A stretch of DNA of 33,284 nt from Alphaproteobacteria bacterium MarineAlpha5_Bin7 (GTDB taxonomy: Bacteria > Pseudomonadota > Alphaproteobacteria > HIMB59 > GCA-002718135): contig PTKX01000012.1 of the NCBI GenBank assembly GCA_002938195.1, positions 1 to 33,284 on the forward strand, written 5' to 3'. A program made the translations under genes and the position numbers. The notes under the pieces were generated by a model. It saw only the letters and a list, made by a program, of their open reading frames with translations, searched no databases and had not been told where the DNA came from. Positions 18,313 through 32,020 of this stretch are shown here, piece after piece; the first letter of the stretch is position 1; each line of letters begins with the position of its first letter.

Positions 18313-20394
18313 ATGCAAAAAAAACCTTTAAAAATTTATTTAGCAGACCTAACTTATGATACCATTACAGTATCTACCAATAGCATACCTCTCAACATTG
18401 GTTTTATTGCTAGCTATTGTATCCAAAGATTTAGTTCAGATATTGAAGTAGTTCTTTTTAAATATATTAAAGAATTAGAAGCGGCTATTATCAAATCACC
18501 CCCTGATATTTTGGGTCTTAGTAATTATTGCTGGAATCAAAATTTAGGTTATGAGATGTCACTTTTGTTGCACGAGCATAATCCTGAAGCATTGTCAGTT
18601 TGGGGTGGTCCAAATTTCCCTAAAGAAAGATATCTTCAAGAGGAATGGTTAAAAAAATATTCTGATATGGATATTTATATTCCTTTAGAGGGCGAGGTTG
18701 GATGGGCAAGTCTTATTGAATCAATATTAAAAATAAATAATAGAAGTAAAATAAGAAGTGAAATTCGTGATAATATTGTTTTTGGTTGTATTAATAGAAA
18801 ACAAGACGGCACTATTAATATTACTCCACCTGCTCCAAGAATAAAAAATGTAAGTGATATACCTTCACCATATCTTACTGGATTATTAGATAAATTTTTT
18901 GATGATAAACTTGATCCACTTATACAAATTAGTCGAGGTTGTCCTTTTAAATGTACCTACTGCGTAGATGGTGACGACGATGTAAAGGTAGTCAATAGAT
19001 TTGATGTAGATCGTGTAAGTAAAGAACTTGAATATATTGCAGAACGCGTTCCAAAAAGAATTGAAACTTTACAGATTGTAGATTTGAATTTTGGAATGCA
19101 TAGAGAAGATTTAGATGTTTGTGATGCTATAATGAAAGTTAAAAAAAAACATCAATACCCAAATATGATACAAACTTCTCCAGGTAAGAATTCAAAAGAA
19201 CGTATAATTGCAACTGTTAAAAAACTTGAAGGGGCATTAATTTTGACAATGTCTGTTCAGTCTTTAGATAAACAAGTATTAAAAAACATAAAGAGATCCA
19301 ATATTAGTGAAGAACAAATGCTTGAGTTAGTTCCAACTATTAAGGATAGCGGTTTACAAACAAAAGCAGAAGTCATCCTCGGTTTGCCTGGAGATAGCGT
19401 AGATGCCCATTTGTTTACTCTTAAATCACTTCTTAAAGCTGAAATAGACGAGATATTAGTATTTTCTTGTATGTTATTACCTGGATCAGAATTGTATAGC
19501 AAAGAAGAAAGAAAAAAATGGGGGATCAAGGCTAAACATAGAATTTTACCGAGAGACTTTACACAATTAAATAGTGGAAAGGTTGTATTAGAAACAGAGG
19601 AAGTCGTTATCGCAACTGAAAATATGACATTTGATGAATATGTTGACCTCAGAGTTTTTAATTTTCTACTTCGCGTAACAACAACTGATAAAGTCTATTC
19701 TCCACTTAAAAAATTTTTAAAACAAAATAATATTGAAATTTTTGATTTAGTCCAAAAAATGTTTAAAAATCTTGATACTGCTCCAAAAAAGATGCAGGAT
19801 ATTTGTAATCAATATCGAAAAGCAACAGTAGATGAATTATGGGATTCTTCAGAAGAGATCATTGCAAATTACCAAAAAGAATCTGAATATAAAAAATTGC
19901 TTAATGGAGAAGCTGGCATAAATGTTTTATTTCAACATCAATCTTTAGTTATGATTAGTTGTATGTCTGAGTGGACAGAATTTGTATTTCAGGTTTTAGA
20001 GAACTTATTAAATGAACAAGAAGGATTTAATATTGATTTCGAAAATCAATTTAAGGAGGTTGCCAATTATACGCAAGGTACATCTTTTAATCCTTTAGGG
20101 AAGAATAGATTAAGCACAAATCCTAAATATAAATTTAACTATGATATTTTTAATTGGCTAAATAATAACAAAGAATTACCACTATCAAATTTCAAGTTAT
20201 CTCTAACAAAAGAAGTTGAATTTAAATTAACAAATAAGCAATATAATATTATTCAAAATAGACTAGATCAATTTGAAGATAATATAGTTAGTATAAGTAA
20301 GGCATTATTCTCAGGAACATTAATACCGTCACATCTTTTTTGGAGAAATCCATCAATAGATGATCAAATATTAGAAAAACAAAAATATAATTAG
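18313..20394 (+). CDS. B12-binding-type radical SAM protein, function unknown
   Basis: A 693-residue protein. Residues 1-140 resemble a cobalamin-binding Rossmann domain (PLNIGFIASY, PPDILGLSNYCWN, WGGPNFP), although the histidine-containing DxHxxG motif is not evident. Residues 203-430 form a radical SAM core with the 4Fe-4S motif C210-x3-C214-x2-C217 in SRGCPFKCTYC, and AEVILGLPGD near 355-364. The C-terminal 250 residues are not recognised. The family is varied (methyltransferases, ring and side-chain chemistry), so no reaction is assigned. It begins 133 bp after tRNA-Ile with TATAAT at 18285-18290 as a possible -10. Confidence 0.8.
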   Translation: MQKKPLKIYLADLTYDTITVSTNSIPLNIGFIASYCIQRFSSDIEVVLFKYIKELEAAIIKSPPDILGLSNYCWNQNLGYEMSLLLHEHNPEALSVWGGPNFPKERYLQEEWLKKYSDMDIYIPLEGEVGWASLIESILKINNRSKIRSEIRDNIVFGCINRKQDGTINITPPAPRIKNVSDIPSPYLTGLLDKFFDDKLDPLIQISRGCPFKCTYCVDGDDDVKVVNRFDVDRVSKELEYIAERVPKRIETLQIVDLNFGMHREDLDVCDAIMKVKKKHQYPNMIQTSPGKNSKERIIATVKKLEGALILTMSVQSLDKQVLKNIKRSNISEEQMLELVPTIKDSGLQTKAEVILGLPGDSVDAHLFTLKSLLKAEIDEILVFSCMLLPGSELYSKEERKKWGIKAKHRILPRDFTQLNSGKVVLETEEVVIATENMTFDEYVDLRVFNFLLRVTTTDKVYSPLKKFLKQNNIEIFDLVQKMFKNLDTAPKKMQDICNQYRKATVDELWDSSEEIIANYQKESEYKKLLNGEAGINVLFQHQSLVMISCMSEWTEFVFQVLENLLNEQEGFNIDFENQFKEVANYTQGTSFNPLGKNRLSTNPKYKFNYDIFNWLNNNKELPLSNFKLSLTKEVEFKLTNKQYNIIQNRLDQFEDNIVSISKALFSGTLIPSHLFWRNPSIDDQILEKQKYN

Positions 20395-20419
20395 ATATTT
20401 TATTAATAATATTTGTTAT

Positions 20420-20962
20420 ATGCAGACTAAAATGATTAGAAATATTTTTTATATTTTTTTTATTGCTATTATCTTAGTTTTATCAAGAGTTTTACCACAT
20501 CCTCCAAATTTTACTCCTATAATAGCTTCAGCAATAATGGCTCCTATATTAATGAGAGATAGAATAACAGGATGTTCTGTTCCTATAATTGCTATGTTTA
20601 TAAGTGATATATTTATAGGATTTCACGCTTATCAATTTGTTATTTATTCAACACTCCTATCCATTAGTATTTTTACTCCAAAATTTAAGAAAATGTTTTT
20701 TTTAGGATTAGTCGCATTTTTAAGTAGCGTATGGTTTTATCTAACAACTAATTTTGCAGTATGGATTCTATGGGATTATTATCCAAAAAATATCGAAGGT
20801 TTAATATCTTGTTATTATCTTGCTCTGCCATTTTTTAAGAATACAATTCTTAGCACTTTCTTTTTTACATTTTTGATTGCTTTCGGAATGAAGTATTTAG
20901 ATTATTTTAATAATTTAACATATAATTTTGTTTTTAGATTAATAAATTTTAGGAAACAATAG
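20420..20962 (+). CDS. DUF6580 family putative membrane transport protein
   Basis: A 180-residue integral membrane protein with about five hydrophobic segments (roughly 6-22, 31-47, 50-82, 91-115 and 137-160). The family hallmarks are RVLPHPPNFTPI at 23-34, a TNFAVWILWDYYP segment, then GLISCYYLALPFFKNT. The layout resembles small ECF-transporter substrate-binding components, but no ATPase partner is nearby and the ligand is unknown. M1 or M5 could be the start. It lies 25 bp after the radical SAM gene and 28 bp before the cytidylyltransferase, so the three may be one transcript. Confidence 0.75.
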   Translation: MQTKMIRNIFYIFFIAIILVLSRVLPHPPNFTPIIASAIMAPILMRDRITGCSVPIIAMFISDIFIGFHAYQFVIYSTLLSISIFTPKFKKMFFLGLVAFLSSVWFYLTTNFAVWILWDYYPKNIEGLISCYYLALPFFKNTILSTFFFTFLIAFGMKYLDYFNNLTYNFVFRLINFRKQ

Positions 20963-20990
20963 CTAGTAGTCAAAAATTCCCTATTTTCAT

Positions 20991-21734
20991 ATGAGAGATG
21001 CAACCTTTATTATTACAGCAAGGTTAAAATCTACAAGGTTGCCAAAAAAAATTCTTCTTGAGGTTAAAGGAAAGCCTTTGATAGTTCATATGATAAATAG
21101 AATAAAATATTCTAAAAAAATAAAAAATATAATCATTGCTACTTCAACTAATACCCAAGATGATATTTTGGAAGATATAGCACGTAAAGAAAAAATTTTA
21201 TGTTTTAGAGGTAGTGAAGAGGATGTTTTGACAAGACTTTTAGAGGCTTCACAAAAATATAATTTATCTTATTTTGCAAATATCACAGCTGATATACCAA
21301 TGATTGATCCAACATTGATAGATCATGGAATTAATGTTTATAAACGCATCAATCCAGATTTATTCTTATATGAAAAATATAGTTTTGGCATATGTGTGGT
21401 TGTCAAAGTATCTTCCTTAAAAAAAGTTTGTGATTTAAAAAAAGATAAAAATACTGAATCATGGGTGAAATTTTTCAAAGCAACTCGAAATATTAACATT
21501 CATATTGAAAAGGTTTCAAAAGAAAATAAAAATCAAAACCTAAAGACTTCATTAGATTATTATGAAGATTATTTATTAATTAAAAAAATTTTTGATGAAT
21601 TATATAAAGAAAATGAAATCTTTTTAAACAAAGACATTAATAATTTATTAATTAAAAAGCCTGATATAAAAAATATTAATAGTAATGATACTTTTTTAAA
21701 TAGATGGAAAATGCATATTGAAAGATCAAAATAG
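20991..21734 (+). CDS. SpsF-like cytidylyltransferase family protein
   Basis: A 247-residue nucleotidyltransferase of the CMP-sugar type (CTP_transf_3 family). Seen: the CTP-binding N-terminus ITARLKSTRLPKKIL (8-22), GKPLIVHMINRI, IIATSTNTQDD, FRGSEEDVLTRLL and the metal/substrate segment ITADIPMIDP near 98-107. The family activates sugars or related acids for surface polysaccharides; SpsF is the Bacillus spore-coat example. No sugar synthase or glycosyltransferase accompanies it, so the substrate is open. The C-terminal 60 residues are lysine/asparagine-rich and poorly conserved. It is convergent with the GH1 gene, 16 bp apart. Confidence 0.8.
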   Translation: MRDATFIITARLKSTRLPKKILLEVKGKPLIVHMINRIKYSKKIKNIIIATSTNTQDDILEDIARKEKILCFRGSEEDVLTRLLEASQKYNLSYFANITADIPMIDPTLIDHGINVYKRINPDLFLYEKYSFGICVVVKVSSLKKVCDLKKDKNTESWVKFFKATRNINIHIEKVSKENKNQNLKTSLDYYEDYLLIKKIFDELYKENEIFLNKDINNLLIKKPDIKNINSNDTFLNRWKMHIERSK

Positions 21735-21750
21735 AAATAATTTATTGCGT

Positions 21751-23103
21751 TTATGACTCAAAACCATTTTCTTGAATAATATTTTTATAAAAATAAAATG
21801 AATTTTTAGGCGTTCTTTTTAAATTATTAAAATCTACATGTATTAATCCAAATCTTTTTTCAAAACCAAGAGCCCATTCAAAGTTATCTAAAAGGCTCCA
21901 AGCCATGTACCCCTTTATTTTTGCTCCATGATCTATGGATTTTTTTACAGCAGATAAATATTTTTTTAAATAATCAATTCTTTTTACATCATTTATACTT
22001 CCGTCTTTTTCAATCTTGTCAGAATAAGCACATCCATTTTCAGTTAAATAAATATTTGGATTATTATATTTATTTTTTAATTCCATTATTTGATCATAAT
22101 AAGCATTTGGTGCAATTTCCCAACCCATTGAGGTTAACTCTTCTTGATTATCTAAACCAAAAGGTCTCTCATCTTTATAAGCTACCCTTGCGCCTAATAA
22201 ATAATCTTTATCAGCTTTTACTCTAGAATGTTGATAGTGATTTAAACCTATGTAATCACATTTTTGATGTATATTTTTTAAATCATCATTCTGAATATAT
22301 TTTTTTAATTTATATTCTAAAGCAGCAGGATATGAACCGGTATACATAGGATCTAAAAAAGCTCTATTCCAATACATATCAAAAATTTTTGTTGCTTTTG
22401 TATCCTCGTCAGAATTTGAACAAGGTAAACTAGGAGATAAGTTAAGAACGCATCCTAATTCTAAGTTTGGTTTAATTGATCTCATAGACTGAATTGCATA
22501 TCCGTGAGCAAGATTTATATTGTGAATGCTAGAAAAAAAAATATTTTTATCAGATATTCCGGGTGCCATATATCCATCTGCATGACCATGAATGGAAAAT
22601 ACTGCGGGTTCATTTAAAGTCGAGATAAAATTGACCCTATCTGAAAACTTTTTAACAAAAGTTGTAGCATAATCGCAAAAAATTTTAGATGTATCACGAT
22701 TCGACCATCCACCATCGTCTTGTAATTTTTGAGGTAAATCCCAGTGATATAATGTAACTAATGGTTTAATATCTTTATTAAGTAATTCATCAATAAGTTT
22801 ATTATAAAAATCTATTCCTTTTTGATTTAAGGATCCCTTGCCTTCAGGATAAATTCTGGCCCAAGCTATAGAAAATCGATAAGCAGACATTTTGATATCA
22901 GCCATCAATTTAATATCCTCTTTAAATAAATGATAGTGATCTGCTGCTATGTCACCATTTTCATCATTTTTGATTTTGCCTGGAGTATGCGAAAAGGTAT
23001 CCCATATACTCTTACCTTTACCATCTATATTTGCTGCACCCTCTATTTGATAGCTTGATGTAGCTGCTCCCCATAAAAAATTAGTTGGAAATTTTAAGAG
23101 CAT
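21751..23103 (-). CDS. Glycoside hydrolase family 1 beta-glucosidase
   Basis: A 450-residue single-domain enzyme for beta-glucosides or related disaccharides, with retaining double displacement. Seen: FPTNFLWGAATSSYQIEGA at 5-23 (family signature), acid/base E165 in TLNEPA, nucleophile E355 in YLTENG, and DNFEWALGFEKRFGLIHVD near the end, the aglycone/GW motif region. No signal peptide, so it acts on imported sugars in the cytoplasm. No sugar transporter is encoded next to it. It is divergent from fba with 82 bp between, fitting delivery of hexose to central metabolism. Confidence 0.93.
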   Translation of the reverse strand: MLLKFPTNFLWGAATSSYQIEGAANIDGKGKSIWDTFSHTPGKIKNDENGDIAADHYHLFKEDIKLMADIKMSAYRFSIAWARIYPEGKGSLNQKGIDFYNKLIDELLNKDIKPLVTLYHWDLPQKLQDDGGWSNRDTSKIFCDYATTFVKKFSDRVNFISTLNEPAVFSIHGHADGYMAPGISDKNIFFSSIHNINLAHGYAIQSMRSIKPNLELGCVLNLSPSLPCSNSDEDTKATKIFDMYWNRAFLDPMYTGSYPAALEYKLKKYIQNDDLKNIHQKCDYIGLNHYQHSRVKADKDYLLGARVAYKDERPFGLDNQEELTSMGWEIAPNAYYDQIMELKNKYNNPNIYLTENGCAYSDKIEKDGSINDVKRIDYLKKYLSAVKKSIDHGAKIKGYMAWSLLDNFEWALGFEKRFGLIHVDFNNLKRTPKNSFYFYKNIIQENGFES

Positions 23104-23185
23104 AAAGAATTATATCTATTATTTGACGAATTAATATACAAGAATCACTTAAATATTTATAATAATATATAATTAGGAAAATAAA

Positions 23186-24250
23186 ATGGCTTTAATTAGT
23201 ATGCGTCAATTGTTAGACCACGCAGCAGAAAATGACTACGGCGTCCCTGCATTTAATGTAAATAATTTAGAACAAATAAGATCAATTATGGAAGGCGCTA
23301 AAGAAACAAATAGTCCAGTAATTGTTCAAGCTTCTGCAGGTGCTAGAAAGTATGCAGGTCCTAAATTCATTAAAAGTATGATGAGCGCAGCTATTGAAGA
23401 GTTTTCAAATATACCAATAGTAATGCATCAAGATCATGGAGCTTCTCCTGCAGATTGTCAAAAGTGTATTGACTTAGGATTTAGTTCAGTAATGATGGAT
23501 GGCTCATTATTAGAGGATCAAAAAACACCATCTAGCTTTGAATATAACATCAAAGTTACTAAGAAAACTGTTGAATTCGCACATACAGTCGGTGTTTCAG
23601 TAGAAGGCGAATTAGGATGTCTAGGCTCTCTTGAATCTGGAATAGCAGGAAAAGAAGATGGTGTTGGGGCAGAAGGAAAATTATCTGAAGATCAAATGTT
23701 AACAAATCCTGATGAGGCAGCTGCCTTTGTTAATGAAACCCAAGTTGATTCTTTAGCCATAGCTATAGGAACCAGTCATGGCGCATATAAGTTTTCTAGA
23801 CCTCCTACAGATGAAATACTTTCTATGGAAACTATAAAACAAATTCACATGAAAATTCCTAATACTCATTTAGTTATGCATGGCTCTTCTTCAGTTCCTA
23901 AAAATTTATTAGAAATTATAAATAATCATGGTGGAGAAATTCCTGAAACATATGGAGTGCCTATAAAAGAAATTCAAGAAGGTATTAAAAATGGAGTTAG
24001 AAAAATAAATATTGATACTGATTTAAGATTGGCTTCAACAGCAGCAATAAGAAAATATTTATCCGAATGTCCTTCAGAATTTGATCCAAGAAAATATTTT
24101 TCTAAAACCATGGAAGAAATGAAAAAAATAGTTATAAATAGATTTGAAGAATTTGGTACCTCAGGTTATGCTGATAAAATTAAACCAATTAATCTTGAAA
24201 AAATGATTGTAAGATATAAAAAAGGAGAATTAGAACAGAAGGTTTTATAA
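23186..24250 (+). CDS. fba: Fructose-bisphosphate aldolase, class II
   Basis: Reversibly cleaves fructose 1,6-bisphosphate to DHAP and GAP with zinc. The 354 residues match the longer CbbA-like class IIB branch. Seen: [18 protein letters not shown] at 21-38, the catalytic D83 and zinc ligand H84 in [24 protein letters not shown] with a zinc-ligand histidine, [10 protein letters not shown] and the phosphate-binding KINIDTDLR. An AGGA lies ten bases before the ATG. The 3' end is 2 bp from the convergent mlaC stop. Confidence 0.95.
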   Translation: MALISMRQLLDHAAENDYGVPAFNVNNLEQIRSIMEGAKETNSPVIVQASAGARKYAGPKFIKSMMSAAIEEFSNIPIVMHQDHGASPADCQKCIDLGFSSVMMDGSLLEDQKTPSSFEYNIKVTKKTVEFAHTVGVSVEGELGCLGSLESGIAGKEDGVGAEGKLSEDQMLTNPDEAAAFVNETQVDSLAIAIGTSHGAYKFSRPPTDEILSMETIKQIHMKIPNTHLVMHGSSSVPKNLLEIINNHGGEIPETYGVPIKEIQEGIKNGVRKINIDTDLRLASTAAIRKYLSECPSEFDPRKYFSKTMEEMKKIVINRFEEFGTSGYADKIKPINLEKMIVRYKKGELEQKVL

Positions 24251-24252
24251 AA

Positions 24253-24876
24253 TCAATTTCCAATTATTATTGAATAACTACTTTCATTTTGAGCATCCAG
24301 TATTTTATTAAATTCTAATAGATTGTAATTTACCTTCTTAAGCATTGAATTAAATTCAGATCTTTTTGTTACAACAAGGGAAATATCAGCAACTATTAAA
24401 TCAATGACATAATTACGATTTTTTGACTTTTTTACTCTCCAAGTTACTAACAAATTACCTGTTTCATTAATAATTTTCATATCTATTAAGCTAACTTTAT
24501 TTTTTGAGTCATATTTAGAGTTTGTCAGCTCATAGTTTTGATCTGAATATCCTTGCATCAAGGAAGCAATGTTAAGAGCAAGATGTCTTTTAAACAACCT
24601 TATATAATCTTTTTTTTCTACTTTAGATGCATTCTGCCATGATTCTCCAGCTACAAATTTAGCTATTCCTGTACCAGCAAAATTATTATTTATAGTTTTT
24701 TCAATTAATTCAAATCTTTTGAAGTTAGACAACGAAGGGTTTTTATAAGAGTCAAGTATAGTATCAATTTCTCCTTTTAACCAATTTGAAACTTCATCAG
24801 CTTTCACACAATAACTAGAAAAAAGTACAATAATAAAAAAAATTTTAAAAAAATATTTCATTTTATTCAAATTCAA
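24253..24876 (-). CDS. mlaC: MlaC family phospholipid-binding transport protein
   Basis: Periplasmic carrier that moves phospholipids between the outer-membrane MlaA complex and the inner-membrane MlaFEDB transporter. The 207-residue protein has a hydrophobic signal segment (about 6-22) with a likely cut after VKA-D, then the family core: FELIEKTINNNF near 54-65, IAKFVAGESW, RLFKRHLA and DLIVADISLVVTKRSEFNSML. The start overlaps the end of mlaA by 14 bp. The mlaFEDB transporter genes are not in the window. Pairing of mlaA and mlaC is common in Alphaproteobacteria. Confidence 0.88.
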   Translation of the reverse strand: MNLNKMKYFFKIFFIIVLFSSYCVKADEVSNWLKGEIDTILDSYKNPSLSNFKRFELIEKTINNNFAGTGIAKFVAGESWQNASKVEKKDYIRLFKRHLALNIASLMQGYSDQNYELTNSKYDSKNKVSLIDMKIINETGNLLVTWRVKKSKNRNYVIDLIVADISLVVTKRSEFNSMLKKVNYNLLEFNKILDAQNESSYSIIIGN

Positions 24877-25648
24877 TACTAATTAAAGGAAGTGGTGTTA
24901 GCTCACTATCATCAGTGTTAAGAATAGAGGCTTTTCTATTTTGATAATAAGAGCTTCTAACTGCAGCATAGTAGTCCACCGAATTGTCTCTAAGTGCATT
25001 AACCTCATCTATAATTTTTGATCTTTGATCAACAGCATTAGTTGCAGTTCTTAAAGGTATTAACCAAGCTTCACCTTCGCTAATAGCGTATGCATTTATT
25101 GGATCTGTTACATAAGTCATGACCATTCCAGCTGTATCTCTGATATTTGATGGCCCAAAGATTGGAAGTACAATATAAAAACCGTCACCAACACCCCATG
25201 TTGCTAAAGTTTGTCCAAAATCTTCTTCTTTTTCTTCTAATCCAATTTTTTCAGCTACATCAACTATACCTAAGACTCCAGCAGTTGTATTAACAACAAA
25301 CCTTCCCGTAGATTCAGCCGCGTTTTTTCCTTGACCTTGAAGAAGTTGATTTGCAATAACAAGAGGAGTTCTCAAATTGCTTAAAAAATTACTAATCCCA
25401 GACTGTACTGGACTTGGTAATTTTCTATAACCTTTTGCAACTGGCTCAAGGACAATTCTATCGGCAACATTATTGAATTTAAAAATTGCCCTATTGAAAG
25501 ATTCCAATGGATCATAAATTTCATCTTCATAATTAGAAGTTTCAAAATCAACAGAACTGGTTGTAACATTGTCCGATTCTTCTGCTGATATTGAAAGGTT
25601 AGAGAAAATTAACAATAAAATTAGTAAAAAAATTTTAATATTTGCCAT
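24863..25648 (-). CDS. mlaA: MlaA (VacJ) family outer-membrane lipid-asymmetry protein
   Basis: A 261-residue homologue of MlaA, which removes misplaced phospholipids from the outer leaflet. Seen: YDPLESFNRAIFKFN (45-59), SNLRTPLVIANQLLQG, GRFVVNTTAG, EDFGQTLATWGVGDGFYIVLPIFGPSN and TYVTDPINAYA, all diagnostic. Residues 1-22 form a Sec signal peptide ending SISA. Canonical MlaA is a lipoprotein, but this protein contains no cysteine at all, so it cannot be lipidated in the usual way. It is co-transcribed with mlaC downstream. Confidence 0.92.
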   Translation of the reverse strand: MANIKIFLLILLLIFSNLSISAEESDNVTTSSVDFETSNYEDEIYDPLESFNRAIFKFNNVADRIVLEPVAKGYRKLPSPVQSGISNFLSNLRTPLVIANQLLQGQGKNAAESTGRFVVNTTAGVLGIVDVAEKIGLEEKEEDFGQTLATWGVGDGFYIVLPIFGPSNIRDTAGMVMTYVTDPINAYAISEGEAWLIPLRTATNAVDQRSKIIDEVNALRDNSVDYYAAVRSSYYQNRKASILNTDDSELTPLPLISIEFE

Positions 25649-25709
25649 AAAAGTTCTCTAAATTGATGTAAAGTTAAAATAATTTTATATAAACACTATA
25701 TCATAAAAT

Positions 25710-30769
<5,060 letters not shown>

Positions 30770-30805
30770 AATAATCTTTTATATATTGATTAAACAATAA
30801 TTTGA

Positions 30806-31552
30806 ATGAAATTTATTAATAAATACCAATCCTCTAATTTTAATAAAAGGAAATCTGGCTCTTCTATTAAATATATAATTATACATTATACTGCAATAGA
30901 AGATTATTTTGAAGCAATTCAACATCTATGCAGCAAAGATAATAAAGTAAGTTGTCATTTTTTAATTAATAAAAAAGGAGCTATATATTATTTGGTAAAT
31001 ACAAAAAATCGTGCATGGCATGCTGGTCAGAGTTATTGGAATAAAGATACTGATATAAATTCAGAGTCCATAGGAATTGAAATGGTCAACTCTGGTCACC
31101 ATATTTTATTTGAAAGCTATAACCTAAATCAAATTAAGGCTTTAATCAAGTTATTGCAGTATTTGGTTAATAAATATAAAATAGATCCTATTAATATTCT
31201 TGGACATTCAGATATAGCCCCTTATAGAAAAATAGATCCAGGACAAAAATTTCCTTGGAAAAAAATAAGTAAGAATAACATAGTATTTAAGCTAAAAAAA
31301 TTATCAAATAAAAAGAAAGATGAGCTAGATTATTTCTTGTATAAAAAATTTAAAAATAGTCAAAAAAAGAAAGTTCTTTTTATTTTAAAGAGTATTGGAT
31401 ATAATATTAAACCAGCTACTAAAAGTGATAAAAAATATATAATTTTAATTAAAGCATATCAAATGCATTTCAGACAAAAAAACGTATCTGGAAAGATAGA
31501 TCGTGAAACATATAAAATACTACTATCCCACTATAATCAAATCTTGACCTAG
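30806..31552 (+). CDS. N-acetylmuramoyl-L-alanine amidase, AmpD/AmiD family with peptidoglycan-binding domain
   Basis: A 248-residue Amidase_2 protein cleaving the MurNAc-L-Ala bond of muropeptides. The zinc ligands H27 (IIIHYTA), H134 (LGHSDIAP) and D144 (KIDPG) are in place, together with AWHAGQS at 70-76 and SIGIEMVN. A peptidoglycan-binding-type helical domain occupies about 185-245 (IKAYQMHFR, GKIDRETY). The two-domain build matches AmiD, but there is no signal peptide or lipobox, so it may be cytoplasmic and recycle anhydro-muropeptides like AmpD. The position upstream of rnpB and mraZ is shared with many Alphaproteobacteria. The rnpB promoter lies in its last codons. Confidence 0.88.
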   Translation: MKFINKYQSSNFNKRKSGSSIKYIIIHYTAIEDYFEAIQHLCSKDNKVSCHFLINKKGAIYYLVNTKNRAWHAGQSYWNKDTDINSESIGIEMVNSGHHILFESYNLNQIKALIKLLQYLVNKYKIDPINILGHSDIAPYRKIDPGQKFPWKKISKNNIVFKLKKLSNKKKDELDYFLYKKFKNSQKKKVLFILKSIGYNIKPATKSDKKYIILIKAYQMHFRQKNVSGKIDRETYKILLSHYNQILT

Positions 31553-31572
31553 TTTAATTTTTCTAATAGTTG
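31544..31572 (+). promoter_or_regulatory. rnpB promoter
   Basis: TTGACC (31544-31549) overlaps the amidase stop codon and is followed after 17 nt by TAGTTG (31567-31572). Transcription would start near 31579-31580, exactly where the P1 helix of RNase P RNA begins. Confidence 0.5.
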
Positions 31573-31579
31573 TAAATTA

Positions 31580-31926
31580 TTGATGGTGCGATGATCGCTT
31601 GAGCAATCAAGAGGAAAGTCCGGGCTCCACTGGAAAATAAAACCAGGTAATACCTGGCAGGCGTAAGCCTAGGGAAAGTGCAAAAGAAAATATACCGCCT
31701 AATTTATTAGGTAAGGGTGAAATGGTAAGGTAAGAGCTTACCGCGCAGATGGTAACAAATGTGGCATGGCAAACCCTTTTAGGAGCAAGGCCAAATAGGG
31801 ATAACAATTAATTTCCAGTTAAGTTATCCGGGTAGGCTGCTTGAAACAAATGGCGACATTTGTTCTAGATGAATGATCATCACTTTTAGTAATAAAACTA
31901 CAGAACCCGGCTTATGCACCATCAAT
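31580..31926 (+). ncRNA. rnpB: RNase P RNA, bacterial class A
   Basis: The catalytic RNA that matures tRNA 5' ends. Seen: the universal 5' core GAGGAAAGTCCGGGCTCC (31611-31628), the GGCAGGCGTAAGCCTAGGG region, GGGTGAAATGGTAAGG and the 3' core CAGAACCCGGCTTAT (31901-31915). The P1 helix is explicit: TTGATGGTGC (31580-31589) pairs with GCACCATCAA (31916-31925). The length of about 347 nt is normal. The ends are set by P1 and may be off by a few bases. Open frames on the opposite strand across this gene are artefacts. Confidence 0.95.
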
Positions 31927-31966
31927 TTATCGAACATAACAAGAACATTTAGTGAAATTATCTTAT

Positions 31967-32001
31967 ACCCATTGACGCCCATAATATCCCATGATAACCC
32001 A
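31967..32001 (-). promoter_or_regulatory. Four phased MraZ-type boxes upstream of mraZ
   Basis: On the minus strand the pentamer TGGGN occurs four times at an exact 10-bp period (31971-31967, 31981-31977, 31991-31987, 32001-31997), read on the plus strand as NCCCA. E. coli MraZ is known to bind three TGGGN repeats with 5-nt spacers upstream of its own gene, so this is a likely autoregulatory site. A possible -35 TTGACG (31972-31977) lies within the array. Confidence 0.65.
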
Positions 32002-32020
32002 AAAATAATAAAGGGTTTTA

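Noticed and set aside
18180-23185. Integrated element with an attachment site at tRNA-Ile
   Set aside because: The tRNA is intact, and no second copy of its 3' end and no integrase was seen downstream within the window.
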